Shown: positions 42,810 to 55,480 of the stretch, piece by piece
Layout of the letters: every line of letters starts with the position of its first letter
Position numbering within the stretch: the first letter of the stretch is position 1
NCBI GenBank assembly: GCA_009760855.2
Contig: WPIO01000001.1
Span: forward strand, 14,351,501-14,415,500
From: Cristatella mucedo
Taxonomy: Eukaryota > Bryozoa > Phylactolaemata > Cristatellidae
DNA: 64,000 bases
Reading direction: 5' to 3'
Position numbers and translations under genes: made by a program
The notes under the pieces: generated by a model
The model's database searches: none
What the model was told of the DNA's origin: nothing
The model's input: only the letters and a program-made list of their open reading frames with translations

Positions 42810-43442
42810 ATGTTGGCAAGATTATCAAGTATTATGCAGCAGCAACGGCAACTGATTCAACCACGGTTCACCAAGGCGGTGCAGGCTGCTTTTTCTGATA
42901 AGTACTTACTTATTACGAATACTACCATATCATTTTCAATGTCCGGATTCGGCGACTTTCTGCAACAGCATTACGAGATCATGAGGAACCCTGTACGGAA
43001 ATGGGATAAGAAAAGGACTTTCCATATGGCATTGACTGGTGTCACAGTGGGCGTGTGTTGTCACTTTTGGTATAGGCAGCTTGACAGATTTATTGTTGGT
43101 CGAAGTTTTAAAGCACTTATGAAAAAGCTTGTGGTGGATCAATTGTGTTTTTCACCCTTCATTATTGCACTCTACTTGTCCACCTTGGCCGTCATAGAGC
43201 AGACGTCGTTTGAGCAGTTCAAGGAAGAGCTGTTTCTAAAAGGTGGCGACCTTTATTCAGCTGAATGGCTGATATGGCCACCTGCGCAAGTTGTAAACTT
43301 TTATTTCTTGCCAACTCGCTACAGAGTGCTGTACGACACAACGATATCGCTAGGCTTTGACTGGTACTACGCATATGTAACGCACGAGAAATACAAACGT
43401 CCCGATTCAAGCACCGCCGCCGTCGATAAAGTACAAGAGTAA
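42810..43442 (+). CDS. MPV17-like protein 2 homologue, intact single exon
   Basis: 210 residues from the first ATG after the in-frame stop at 42723. The Mpv17/PMP22 family is a group of small four-helix proteins of mitochondrial or peroxisomal inner membranes; vertebrate MPV17L2 is mitochondrial and linked to mitoribosome assembly. Family signatures are present: LITNT (residues 32-36), GDFLQQHYE, FHMALTGVTVG, HFWYRQLDRF, KLVVDQLCFSP, and near the C-terminus WPPAQVVNFYFLPTRYRVLY followed by SLGFDWYYAYV. Length is normal for the family (about 200). The ordering KKxxxDQL...P then W.PAQ.VNF matches MPV17L2 more than MPV17 itself. The coding part has no intron. It converges with the minus-strand hypothetical gene, with 73 bp between the stop codons. 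Confidence 0.93.
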   Translation: MLARLSSIMQQQRQLIQPRFTKAVQAAFSDKYLLITNTTISFSMSGFGDFLQQHYEIMRNPVRKWDKKRTFHMALTGVTVGVCCHFWYRQLDRFIVGRSFKALMKKLVVDQLCFSPFIIALYLSTLAVIEQTSFEQFKEELFLKGGDLYSAEWLIWPPAQVVNFYFLPTRYRVLYDTTISLGFDWYYAYVTHEKYKRPDSSTAAVDKVQE

Positions 43443-43515
43443 GTGCACACGTGCTATCTGCACTGCAGTTTGTCGCTTGCTCTGCAGTGTTAATCTGTGA
43501 ATTGTTAGGCAGCTG

Positions 43516-43890
43516 TCAGGCTTTTCGTGCCATCGTTGGCGCGACCTTGGGCAGCACGAGTGGCTGCTGTGGCGTAAACTGTTGCTGCTGTTGCTGCTGT
43601 GGTGCCACCTGTGCTAGCGACTGCTGCTGATTCTCAGCTGTGACTTCGTCCCCTAAGTCATTCGTGAGCGCCTCTTCGGATTTTGCTTGTACGCCTTTTT
43701 CGTAGCATTCATGCAACTTCCTGAGGGTCTTCACCAGCCTCTCCCCCCTGTCCCCACCACCGAAGTCCTCTCTCCACTTCATGTATCTTCGTGTAACAGG
43801 ATCTGCTTTTGGCTTGCCTGGCTGCTTGGCGTTTTTCCCCAAGATGGCTTCTGCATGCACTGGCTTGTGTTCAGCCGTCTTTATAGCATC
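43516..43890 (-). CDS. Hypothetical Gln-rich protein, terminal exon
   Basis: On the reverse strand, an acceptor TTGTTTTTGGACAG opens 124 codons to TGA at 43516-43518. The first 70 residues are charged and look like a folded or helical segment (KPKADPVTRRYMKWREDFGG, then ERLVKTLRKLHECYEKGVQA). The last 50 are Gln/Pro-rich with a run of seven Gln. I do not recognise the family. The reading could also start at its own ATG at 43914, which directly follows an in-frame TGA. A 12-codon upstream exon (44842-44877) fits in phase. Codon use and conservation-like charge pattern argue for a real gene. Confidence 0.65.
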   Translation of the reverse strand, partial: DAIKTAEHKPVHAEAILGKNAKQPGKPKADPVTRRYMKWREDFGGGDRGERLVKTLRKLHECYEKGVQAKSEEALTNDLGDEVTAENQQQSLAQVAPQQQQQQQFTPQQPLVLPKVAPTMARKA

Positions 43891-44068
43891 CTGTCCAAAA
43901 ACAATGCTTTGCATTCAGCAACAGTATCGTTCGTCGTAATGCTCAAGCTGTGTTGACCTCGAAATGCAAAGCATATACACGTGAAACATTTTTATGCACT
44001 GTTGCATGCATTATACTGTAGTAGAGGATTGCACCAAACCGTAACCTAACTTAGTCGTGTTCACTTCA

Positions 44069-45535
<1,467 letters not shown>

Positions 45536-45537
45536 AT

Positions 45538-45697
45538 TGGCAGATTTAACAGCCTCACTTGTGTAGCAGCAAACTAGTCAACGACTATCACCATTACCTG
45601 CTGTTGGCAACAAAAGATCGTCAACTGAAGGATTCGAACCCAAGGCCTTGGTCCTAAAGAGCAAGCACCTTACCTCCTGGGCCATCACGGCCCTTAA
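45538..45697 (-). repeat. SINE-A copy, variant body
   Basis: The reverse strand has AAGGGCCGTGATGGCCCAGG, AGGTAAGGTGCTTGCTCTTT, GGGTTCGAATCCTTCAGTTG and the tail ACACAAGTGAGGCTGTTAAA. Confidence 0.9.
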
Positions 45698-46059
45698 TAA
45701 CTAGTCAAAACCCTAGTCGGTAGGCAAGGGTCACCAGGCACTACTCTCTGATGTACTTTGGGCACACTGACTTATATTCAGTGACCTTTAATAGACAGAA
45801 AGCTTCTAGAACTAGATCACTTAATGAACTTGGTACCGACGAATTGTTCGTAGCCTTTAGCCTTTTAGAATAAGCAGTATAGACATGCTGAAGTGTCAGC
45901 AAAGCCGCCTAAAAAGGCTGTCGGGCCTTAAACGTTCCAATGCTGATATAAAAACGTCAGGCTCCTGCAACCATGCGTCGGCAACCTGCTGTAATCGTGC
46001 GAAGTATATAAATAATTTTATGTAATGTGTAAGCAAAATTTTAGTACAAGTATTTTAAT

Positions 46060-47171
46060 TTTTAGTGTTAAAATGAAGTTACAGCACCGCAATAAGCAAT
46101 AACCTAGCTGAGCCACTCCGGCATAAAGTGAACGAACTAAGCCTTTGCAAGCATTTCCTCGGTGATCTCCGTGACCTTGTCGTTCTCCAAGCTTGGGGCA
46201 AACTTGAGTAAAGCGATTCTTTAAATGTGAAACCTGAGCTCTGAGCCTTCTATCCACTTCACCCTAGAGACACTGAATGGGATTCAGGGCTGAAGATGGA
46301 CTCGGCCGCTCCATTTGTGTAAAGGCCCTAAACTAAATTCTACAGTGAAGCAGAAAAAATATTTAACTCCTTTGCCGCTTGCTTGCATTCATTGTCCTGT
46401 TTGAAAAGAAAATTATCACCACGAATGTTCATTGAGCTAGGTGTGACACCACTCTGGAGTAGTTCTAAATAAATGTCTCGCATCATGATGGCATCTATAG
46501 GTGACAGCAGCTCAGACCACGACCCCTTTGCCCCCAAATTTCAGTCTACAAAGGCAATTATCATTGAAATCTTCAATGGAGCAATGGTGCAGGACTGTAC
46601 ACATTTTCAATGACCAAAAATAGCGAATTTACTTTCATTGCCCATTCGATTTTGCTCAAGTCTTTGTGGGCCCAGTGTACCATCACCCCAGCCTACTTCA
46701 AAGGTGCCACGTTATGCTGGACATGGAAGAAATGGCTTCCTTTTTTGTTCCCAATAAACATGCCTTGTTGATCTAGTCGACGCCTGATCATATCCCTATC
46801 GAATAGGTTCCCCAGAAGCAGCCTGCAGGTTTTGAGCATAGACCCTCACAAGAGTGAAATGGTGCCTAAAAATACACTCTTTATCAGTGCGTCCGAGTGG
46901 GAATAGTGGCATCTAGGTCGCCGGGCTGTTTTTCGTTATCGATAATACCGGTCCTAGCCATCTTCCTCGGGCTGTAGCTAACCGAAGCCTTACCAATTCG
47001 AAATTGTATAGCAATTGCAACGTTACCAAGTCGCATTTTGTGCAAAGCCCACATAAGGCCATTCGTAAAGGTAGCCTGTGCACAGTTGTTTTCATTCTTT
47101 TTCACATTTTCGAGTACCTCCAATAGCAGACAATCGTTTTCAAGGCACTGTAAAATGAGGACATCTGCCAT
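46060..47171 (-). pseudogene. Tc1/mariner transposase, decayed
   Basis: Reverse-strand segments in order: a helix-turn-helix N-terminal part (ALHKMRLGNVAIAIQFRIGK, 47060-46990), a NESKFAIFG segment corresponding to the first catalytic Asp region (D to N here), FLFKQDNECKQAAK corresponding to the second Asp motif (about 46420), and ALNPIQCL followed by the DRRLRAQ region of the third acidic site (about 46270-46220). Frames change several times and stops interrupt it, so it cannot make a transposase. Terminal inverted repeats were not found. Confidence 0.8.
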
Positions 47172-48395
47172 GTTTGAGTAGAATTCAAAGGAGGATGCTT
47201 TCTTTTGTAATTTTTACTATTGTATAAATTGTTTTATGTATTAGCCATTGTTAAAGGCATTATGCTGTAGTGGTGCATTATTTTTTATGCTTCAGTCTAA
47301 TGTTTCTCGGTCAAATTTCTCCTAGACATCGTAAACAAGGGGTTTTCGATACTTTTGCACTCAAATGTATGTATATCTAGTAGAACAAGACCGTGGGAGA
47401 GTCATAAATATAGCTCAGTCCTATCGTTGTGGCTTGGTTGTGTGCACATCCGTCGGATTTCGGCCTCATGTGACAATTCAGGCAGAGCCTTGTGGATTCT
47501 GCATAGCTGGGCTCTCTGTTTAGTTACATCAGCTTTGTATCACTTACAAGGGCACACTGAATCCATAATGCATTATTGTTGCCCACTCCCAAATCTCAGT
47601 AAGACCGGAAAGGTTTTTAGTTGTGCATACTTAGGAATAACTTTTATGTTAATAGTGGGTGATTGTTATCGGTGAATCTTGTGGTCTTAGTTATAGGTTA
47701 GATTTTGGTAAGTCCTGTAGTTAGTATGACGGGTACTTAGCTGATAATTTGGTTAGGGGCAACAGGCACGACAAGGAAAGGTTAGCTGATCCATCAGCCT
47801 AATGCATGTAGCAGCAGAAGAGCCGTGGTGGCTATCACTGTGCGTATGGCAGGCAATAAAGGATTGTTTGCTTCAGGACTTGAACCCGGCTAGCATCACG
47901 ACATCCCAAATAAAGGAAGTTTAAGCATGTCAGTTATTCATAGCGTTTGCTTCGTCGGTGTGAACGTTCTTTATTGTGCTTATGCGTGGTGAAATTGAGC
48001 ATTTCATTATCCCTAGTAGTTGCTTTTCCCAGCACATTCAGAAGTGCCTAGAATGAGATATAGTTCTCTGAGCATGCTTTAATATTAATAATCCTATTAT
48101 CGTGCTTCATGAGCCTGTCTGAATTATATCAACTCAATAGTGAAGAATGTTTTTGCTTTGCAATTGGCCACATTGTTTTGTTCTTTCCCCTAGGAATTAC
48201 CATATAAAAGGCAGTAAACATGTCATCGAAGTTTTTGAATGCCTGTGTGAAACGGTGTTCCTGGTGAGGGGGTATGAGATTATGGCTTCCTCTCCTGTAT
48301 TCTTTCATACCTGTCCAGCCCTTCGGCATTCCGTGCTCGACAGTCAGCTTGGTAGCATTATTAATCCGGCAGCAATCGGTGCAGCAGCATGTTTA
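47172..48395. other. No gene seen; one SINE-A inside
   Basis: Only the SINE at 47788-47910 and a stem-like LINE tail echo (about 48040-48085, GAAGTGCCTAGAATGAGATA) were recognised. Confidence 0.45.
47788..47910 (-). repeat. SINE-A copy, decayed
   Basis: The plus strand shows TCCATCAGCCTAATGCATGT, AGCAGCAGAAGAGCCGTGGT and a reversed B-box CTTGAACCC. Confidence 0.7.
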
Positions 48396-48399
48396 TATT

Positions 48400-51300
48400 T
48401 GTGATGCCGGAAGCCTGGTAGTAGCCGTGGGAAAGGGGGGAGCAACGAGTCCTGGCGATTCCTGGGGTTGGCCTGGGATGGGGATTGTGCCGGAAGGCTT
48501 GTCGTTCGACATCCCTCACCAACCTTCCTATGACTTAACGCTTGCCTTTGGAATCCTCGCTCAATGTGCAATAAACCTCTAGTAATAAACGACCTTATTT
48601 CTGAAAATGGTATCGACCTGCTCGCCCTAACTAAAACTTGGCTGAAATCGATAAACTGCCCGACAATTAAAGACGCTACTCCATCTGGTTTCACGTTCTT
48701 TCACACCCCTAGATCAATCAAAACTGGAGGTGGAGTTGCTATGATCGTGCGCTCGAAATTCAACTTCAAGCCATTCGCGGTACCCTCGAAGCAGTCTTTT
48801 GAATCAATTGTCCTGGTCTCACCCGAAAACAAGCTACCGATAGTGGCAGTAGTCTATCGCCCACCAGGTACCAAATCCTCCTTTATCTCAGATTTCTCCG
48901 ATCTCATTTCGATTCTGTGTGCAAGAAATCGATCCTTCCTCGTTATGGGTGATTTCAACGTTCACTTTGATAACTTATCTGACGCTTTCAGCACCGAATT
49001 TCGTACATTGACAGACTCATTATCTCTTGTGACTCATGTGCATGGCCCTACCCACATCAAGGGTCACACACTCGACCAATTTTCTCATATAACTGCACTT
49101 TGTCATCACCAGTTATCACCAAATCCTGCTTATCTGACCACATGCAGATCTCATTCAATCTACAGTGTGTGCCCACATTCTCCTCTAAAATAACCTGTGA
49201 ATCGCGAAACCTCAAGACCCTTGACATCGATGCTGTCCGTGCGAGAAATATCTGCTTCACCTTTGCTGCTCAGTCCTCCCTCCGATCTGTCATCACTGGT
49301 AGATTGCTACAACACGACACTAGCTGACACGCTCGACGAGTTTGCACCTTTGACAAAGCGCACTGTGCGCCCCCGCCCAGACGGCCTATGGTTTACCACA
49401 GACATTAAACTAGCCAAGTCTATTAAACGAAAGCTTGAAAAGGCATACAAAAGATCCGGACTAACTGTCCATCGACAGGCATATGAAGACTACTGTAGGT
49501 CGTACCAATCGATCCTAGCAAAGGCTAAGTCTAGCTTCTATAGAAACATTGTTGAATCACAGATACACAATCCAAAAATGCTGATGTCGACAATAAACCA
49601 TCTCCTCAACCGTTCCCAGGTTAGCTCCTTACCTGATGATCCTTGTGATGATCTAGCCGATCGCTTCTCTCGATTCTTTGTGCAGAAGATAGACAAAATC
49701 AGGGAATCCATCCCTGCGATGACAACCTTCCCACTAGAATGCTGTTCCTCGGTTCCTGGCTGTGCCTCAATGTCTGCATTTAAACAGGTCACTAGTGATG
49801 TAGTCCTAAAGCTCGTATCTCAATCAAAGAAGACAACAAGTCCACTGGACCCTATTCCCACTGTCCTGCTCCTACGTTGCATTGATCTGCTGCTGCCATG
49901 CATAACCAACATCATTAATATGTCATTAGCCTCAGGTCAGGTCCCAGCACCTTTCAAAAAAGCTGTAGTCAGGCCACTTCTCAAGAAAGCTACACTAGAC
50001 CAAGAGAACTTAAGCAACTACCGCCCAGTCTCCCTTTCTACCATTCCTATCAAAGACACTGGAACGGGTCGTGGCAGACCAGCTGAACTCGTATATCGAA
50101 ACCTCACACCTTGCTAGTAAGTTCCAGTCTGGCTTTAGAGCTAATCACTCCACAGAGTCAGCATTGCTTCGGGTATACAACGACCTACTTAGGAATGCAG
50201 ACATGGGTAGAGTGTCTCTTCTTGTTTTGCTCGATCTTTCGGCAGCTTTTGATACCATCGATCACAAAGTACTTCTAGAGCGCCTCTCATCTCGCCTGGG
50301 CATCACTGGCACTGCTCTGCAGTGGTTCAGGTCCTATCTCAGTGGGAGACTCCAGAGTGTTGACGTGAATGGACAAAGATCATCTGAAGTACCTCTAAAA
50401 TATGGAGTACCTCAGGGCTCTGTGCTAGGTCCGGTCCTTTTCACCGTTTATACTCTCCCTCTCGCTGATGTGATTGCCAAGCACAATCTAGGCTTTCACT
50501 TCTATGCGGATGACACTCAGTCGTACCTTTGCTTTGATCCCTCCCAGCCTTCGAGCACCTCAAATTCTCTAAACTCACTTGCTGCATGCATTGATGACAT
50601 CCGATCATGGATGGCAGCAAATTTTCTAAAACTAAACGATGATAAAACTAACTTACTAGTTATGGGCAAACCTAGTGTTATTCAGAAATTGGAAAGGCTG
50701 ACTTTCAAAATTGGCTCTGCCAGCATATCTCCAGTTGCATCAGCTCGAAATCTAGGTGTCATATTCCAAAGCGACCTCTCGTTAGACGACCACATCAGCT
50801 CCACGTTCAAATCAGCCTATTTTCAGCTTCATAACATTGCTAAAATTAGGGCTTGTTTAGATAAGGATACCACGTCCAAGTTGGTCCATGCATTCGTGAC
50901 ATCTCGTCTCGACTTCTGCAACTCACTGCTTACAGGCCTACCAGCATGTGCGATCAGACGATTGCAGCTGGTGCAAAACTCTGCAGCTAGGCTTGTCTGT
51001 CGTGAGCGTCGCAGTTGCCACATTACTCCACTTCTCGCCGACCTGCACTGGCTACCAGTCAAGCAACGGATTGACTTCAAGGTTTTGTCGCTCACTTTTA
51101 GGCCCCTTCATTCTATGGCTCCAGCCTATCTTTCAGATATACTACCCCATCAGGCCAAGCATCGTACCACCCGCTTTTCGGAATCCAACAGTCTTCAAAT
51201 ACCTCGTACAAACCTCAAATCCTTTGGAGACCGTGCATTTAGCTCGTTTGCTCCCACAGCCTGGAACTCCCTCCCGACCTGCATCAGAACATCCCCTGAC

Positions 51301-51602
51301 CTGACCACATTTAAAAGAAACTTAAAAACATACCTATTTAGGACAGCATTTAGTGGGTCCTTGTGATTCGTCCTCGATGTGCTTATGCGTGCTGACACTG
51401 TTCATGCTGCCACTAACCACATTTGCATGCTGACCCAGTGCATGTAACCCCTAACCATGTTATTCATTTTGTTTGTTTTTCAAGCATGATTTTACTTACT
51501 ATTCTATTGCGTATCACTTTGCAGCAAATGTAAAGCGCCTAGGAAGAGATTAAGTTCTCTGAGGGCGCTTTATCAAGTGCAATATTATTATTATTATTAT
51601 TA
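48400..51602 (+). mobile_element. LINE-A, most complete copy (endonuclease + RT), frameshifted
   Basis: Apurinic-type endonuclease from about 48550: LLALTKTWL, GGGVAMIVRS, VYRPPG, MGDFNVHFDN. It breaks near 49080, with a frame switch to ITKSCLSDHMQISF. The linker and RT start run 49197-50030 and a second frameshift falls near 50030 (NYRPVSL to the next frame). RT and C-terminal domain are at 50071-51366: [34 protein letters not shown], then GDRAFSSFAPTAWNSLP. The 3' UTR ends in the stem AAAGCGCC...GGGCGCTTT and (ATT)n at 51602. It is an L2/CR1-group Jockey-superfamily element. No ORF1 is visible and the 5' boundary is uncertain. Two to three frameshifts leave it non-autonomous. Confidence 0.95.
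51531..51602 (+). other. LINE-A 3' terminal stem-loop and (ATT)n tail
   Basis: Outer stem AAAGCGCC pairs with GGCGCTTT; inner stem AGAGA pairs with TCTCT around TTAAGT. The tail is ATCAAGTGCAATATT then (ATT)n. In related LINEs such a structure is where the reverse transcriptase binds its RNA. Confidence 0.75.
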
Positions 51603-51627
51603 TGACTAGCTGCATCCGGCAAAATCC

Positions 51628-51684
51628 TCACTTAGCCCCTCGTCTTAATCCCAGCTTGGCTTCGACCTTGACATCAAAGCTGAC
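51628..51684 (-). CDS. CAP-Gly gene, candidate terminal exon
   Basis: Reads VSFDVKVEAKLGLRRGAK and stops at 51628-51630. The frame is open further upstream to about 51745, so the acceptor may be different; the one at CAG|GTCAGC keeps phase. Confidence 0.4.
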   Translation of the reverse strand, partial: VSFDVKVEAKLGLRRGAK

Positions 51685-54600
51685 CTGTGCGAGTGCTGCC
51701 TTGGCACCTGATGACTCCTTACCGCTGAGCCTTGCTTTTCATTTCAGGCAGGCATCAGGACAACCACTTAGCCCGACGCATACTGTTCATGGTTTTCGCG
51801 AGTAACGGATACGTACCCGATATGCCATGTCTCTGCTGTCGTACACTGTCAGAATCCTTCCTTTGGTGGTGTCAGCAGTGTGACGTCTGATGACGCTCAG
51901 TTCGACCCCTTCACTTGTTTTCGAAAAATTAAGAGAGAATAACTCACGGTGACTGTGATCGCGTCATTTGCTGCCCTCGCGGTATATGCCAGTGCTGCAG
52001 ATGCCAGCCAGCACACGAATGATCATTCAGCCGATGATCGTATCCATCTATCACAACGGGGAGTTGATGTTTGACATTTGTAAGTTACCTAAATTGTGTA
52101 ATTTTTGCTAACGGCACATTATGCAACGAGTCTTCCAGAATACAGAATCACTGTCCTTACTTACCCCAATTGTCGCTTTATTTGCCGCTGACGTGCCACT
52201 TCTGCATAGCTTGGGAACATGGTGTTTCCAGTGAGAGACGGCTTGGCATCAGGCGGGTTCAGTGGCCTTACATCGCAGTAGGGCACCATGGCACCGTGAC
52301 CCCGTGGGCAGTGAAAATAACGCTTGCCGTTATGCACGCCGTTGTGAGCAGAGCCAACTGGAATAGGAACAGCTCGCCATGTTAAAAAAGGGAATTTCAT
52401 ATGCATATCGCAAGTAGTCGAAGCGTTGACATGCTTGCTGCCGTTGCCGTATGTGTCCTGCCCTATTGCAATGCCCTTATCGGATAGAAGCAGCCAATGC
52501 CAAAAAGTACTCACTGTTGTCGTATAGCTGTACCCCGACGTATACTTCCGGGGCTATGAGATTTTCGTCTAGCAGTCCAACGTATCGTACGACACCTGCA
52601 AGAGACTGTATTTTTGTGATATGCTGAGATGGACTCTATTGCAGAATGCCTTTCCCTCTGTAAGCAGATGCACAGAGTGCGTTGTAAAAGACAATTCTAT
52701 GCTTGAATGTACTTGTCAAATTTCGTAAGGAGAAAGCTAGTCTTCACGACTAGCATGTCTGTCGTGGGGTGGCAAGTGAAGACAAATATTTACGGTGGAA
52801 TTTTCCAGCCGATGCTACGTTTGTTAAATTTTGCATGAGTTCACGTTTCTGGTAATGTCGAAGTCGATAGCTTTAATTCAGATTTCCTCCTATCTCGGTG
52901 CTAAATTTCACTTTGGTTTGGGTTACTACCTCACTAGGTCTTGAAGTGGAGCCAAATCGGGCGATTGCCAAGAAATAAAAGCTACTTTAACTTGGAGCAC
53001 CCTTGGTGTCCCAGCTGACTAATCAAAATCTCGGGCTTGTCACATACACCCTGACCAAAAACAACGACTGATTTTCCCAAGTTTGAGTTTTATCAGGGCA
53101 AGCCAAGGTTTTGTCACTCACTTTTAGGTCCCTTCATTCTTTGGCTTTAGCCTACCACTCAGATCTACTTCCACCAGGCTAAGCATCGTACCACCCGCTT
53201 GTCGGAATCTGATCGTTTAGCGACACCTCGTACGAACCTCAAATCCTTTGGAGACCGTGCCTTTACTTTGTGTGCTCCCAAAGCCTGGAACTTACTCCCG
53301 ATGGGCACGACGTCCCCGGACTTGAAATAAAAAAAAATACTTACCACTTTAGCACTAGCCTTTTGAAAATGCTTCCTTTGCAGCATATGTTAAGTGCCTA
53401 GAAAGAGATGCTCTGATGGCACTATACAAATGTATTATTAATAAACAATAAATTTGCATAGCGTCCACAGAGAACTTAAGTCCCTATTTATGGATGTTTG
53501 TTTTGTAGCCACGGTTACACCTACTCTTACAAAGAGGGCTCGTGGGCCTGTATATGGAATCCACCCAGACATCGTGAACGGTGCATATTACTAGCATATA
53601 ACTTCCTTATAAATCTTACTTGTGTGCTTACCCTTTTTATTTTTCGTCTTCCCATACCACTACGTTTTACTCAGCCTTGAATATCAGTGCAGGCGGAATT
53701 TACGTCAAGCTATTTATTTATTGAGTCAGTAGCCTAAACGCCTTAACTAAAGGGGAAATTCGGACAGAGGGTAAGTAAATAGTTCCGAGGAAGATTTACA
53801 AATGGCAAGCGTGGAGTATCAAAACTGCACTAGTATTGCAAGTCAAAGTGGTTAAAAGCATGAGAATAAAATAAGGTTGAACATAAATGTACTTGTAGAT
53901 ATGACGGTGCTGTGTTTAGGTGGAGGCAGCTGAGAGATTCAGAGACGGCTTACCGGGAATTTTGGGTAAATTCAAATAGCTGTTCATTGCTTTGCACTGG
54001 CATCCGTTGTACTTTTTTTAACGGCATAGTGAGGTTATGTGGCCAAAGCTTACCGTTGTGTTTTCCTTGCACTATCACCTGGTCGCCGACCTTTATTCGC
54101 CATTCGCTCTGCTCTCGCTGAAAAAGCGTGGATGTATTCTGTGCCCGATATAGAATAGGCTGCTCAAGGATGTCGGTATTGGTAAACGTTGACTTCCAGA
54201 ATTTGCTGCAGGGTCCGCACGTGCAAAGAAATGGATCTTTTTCTGTTGAATGCTACAAGCCAACAAATTGTGTAAGGAGGTATGACTTACAGATGGTCAT
54301 AGATGGTGGATCTTTTTTCCACAATTCTTACACTACGACAACTAGTCTCCTGCTGCCGACTTGGGCAAATCCTTTCTAGCCGTCCTAAACTTCTACTTCC
54401 ATGGTACTCTACCTCGATTGCTATCCTGACTCAGCTATGCTTCTCACTTTCTCTTTGCTGCACGAGATCTGAGAAGTATGCTGGCTACCGAATGCATACC
54501 GATAGCCGCTTAGGCTGGAATGGGAAGCTCCTGCATAACACCCACACAGTATTTGTGGCTTTGTGGAGTTACAGACTGAGATACATTACATGTTGTAGGT

Positions 54601-55347
54601 TGGCTTGCAAATCACGCTCTCTAGTAATCCACAGGCATGCATTCCAATCGAGATGCCGGCAAAAACTCGATGCGGACGTGTCGCGCTGGCTTGACTTTTT
54701 CCACTCGCTCTTAAGACAGGTGTCAGCATTTTGACGTCTGGAGGGAGGAGGCACTGATGCATGTCCGTGAGATGGAATTCCACGAACATCAGCCGACTTG
54801 AGTAGCTGCAGTTACTTACGTGAATGCCTGATGTCTCGGCAGTTAAAGGAATACTTTTCGTGAATTACCACCGAATAACTAACAAAAAATTCTCGAACAT
54901 ATCAATATAAACAGCTAATGAAAGTGCAGCGTTTATAGCTTACATCCTTATTCCGGAATGGCATCGAACCCAGTGGTTGGACCCGTGGCTTATTTACCTG
55001 ACGATGGATTATCAAAGATCAATAAGTTCTGACAGGCCTCAATTGCAACGCTCCAATGAAAGGTTTATATGCATTAATAAAAGAGGAAAGGTACTTTGTT
55101 GCATATACCAATCTAAAGTAGGACTTTCATTGGTCTAATAAAGGTCTCGGATTACGAGGCGAGAAGCCCCCAATTCTAAATAATGCACATACTACAGAAA
55201 AAAATTCGGTTGGTTGAAATAAGATCTAGGGCTAATTGCGACCGGTTTGTATTTTAATAAATATCTTTTTGCAACAATAGTATATCCAAGTCTCAGCTTC
55301 GGATGTGATTTCTGAACAACTGGGATCAGCGGTGCTGTTTCGGCCAG

Positions 55348-55385
<38 letters not shown>

Positions 55386-55416
55386 CCTCCCTCCCTCCCT
55401 CCCTCCCTCCCTCCCT

Positions 55417-55480
<64 letters not shown>

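Noticed and set aside
54595-54789. Minus-strand open frame FVEFHLTDMHQCLLPPD...
   Set aside because: It overlaps exon 3 of the CAP-Gly model in another frame; only the RVEKVKPARHVRIEFLP frame is phase-compatible with both neighbours.
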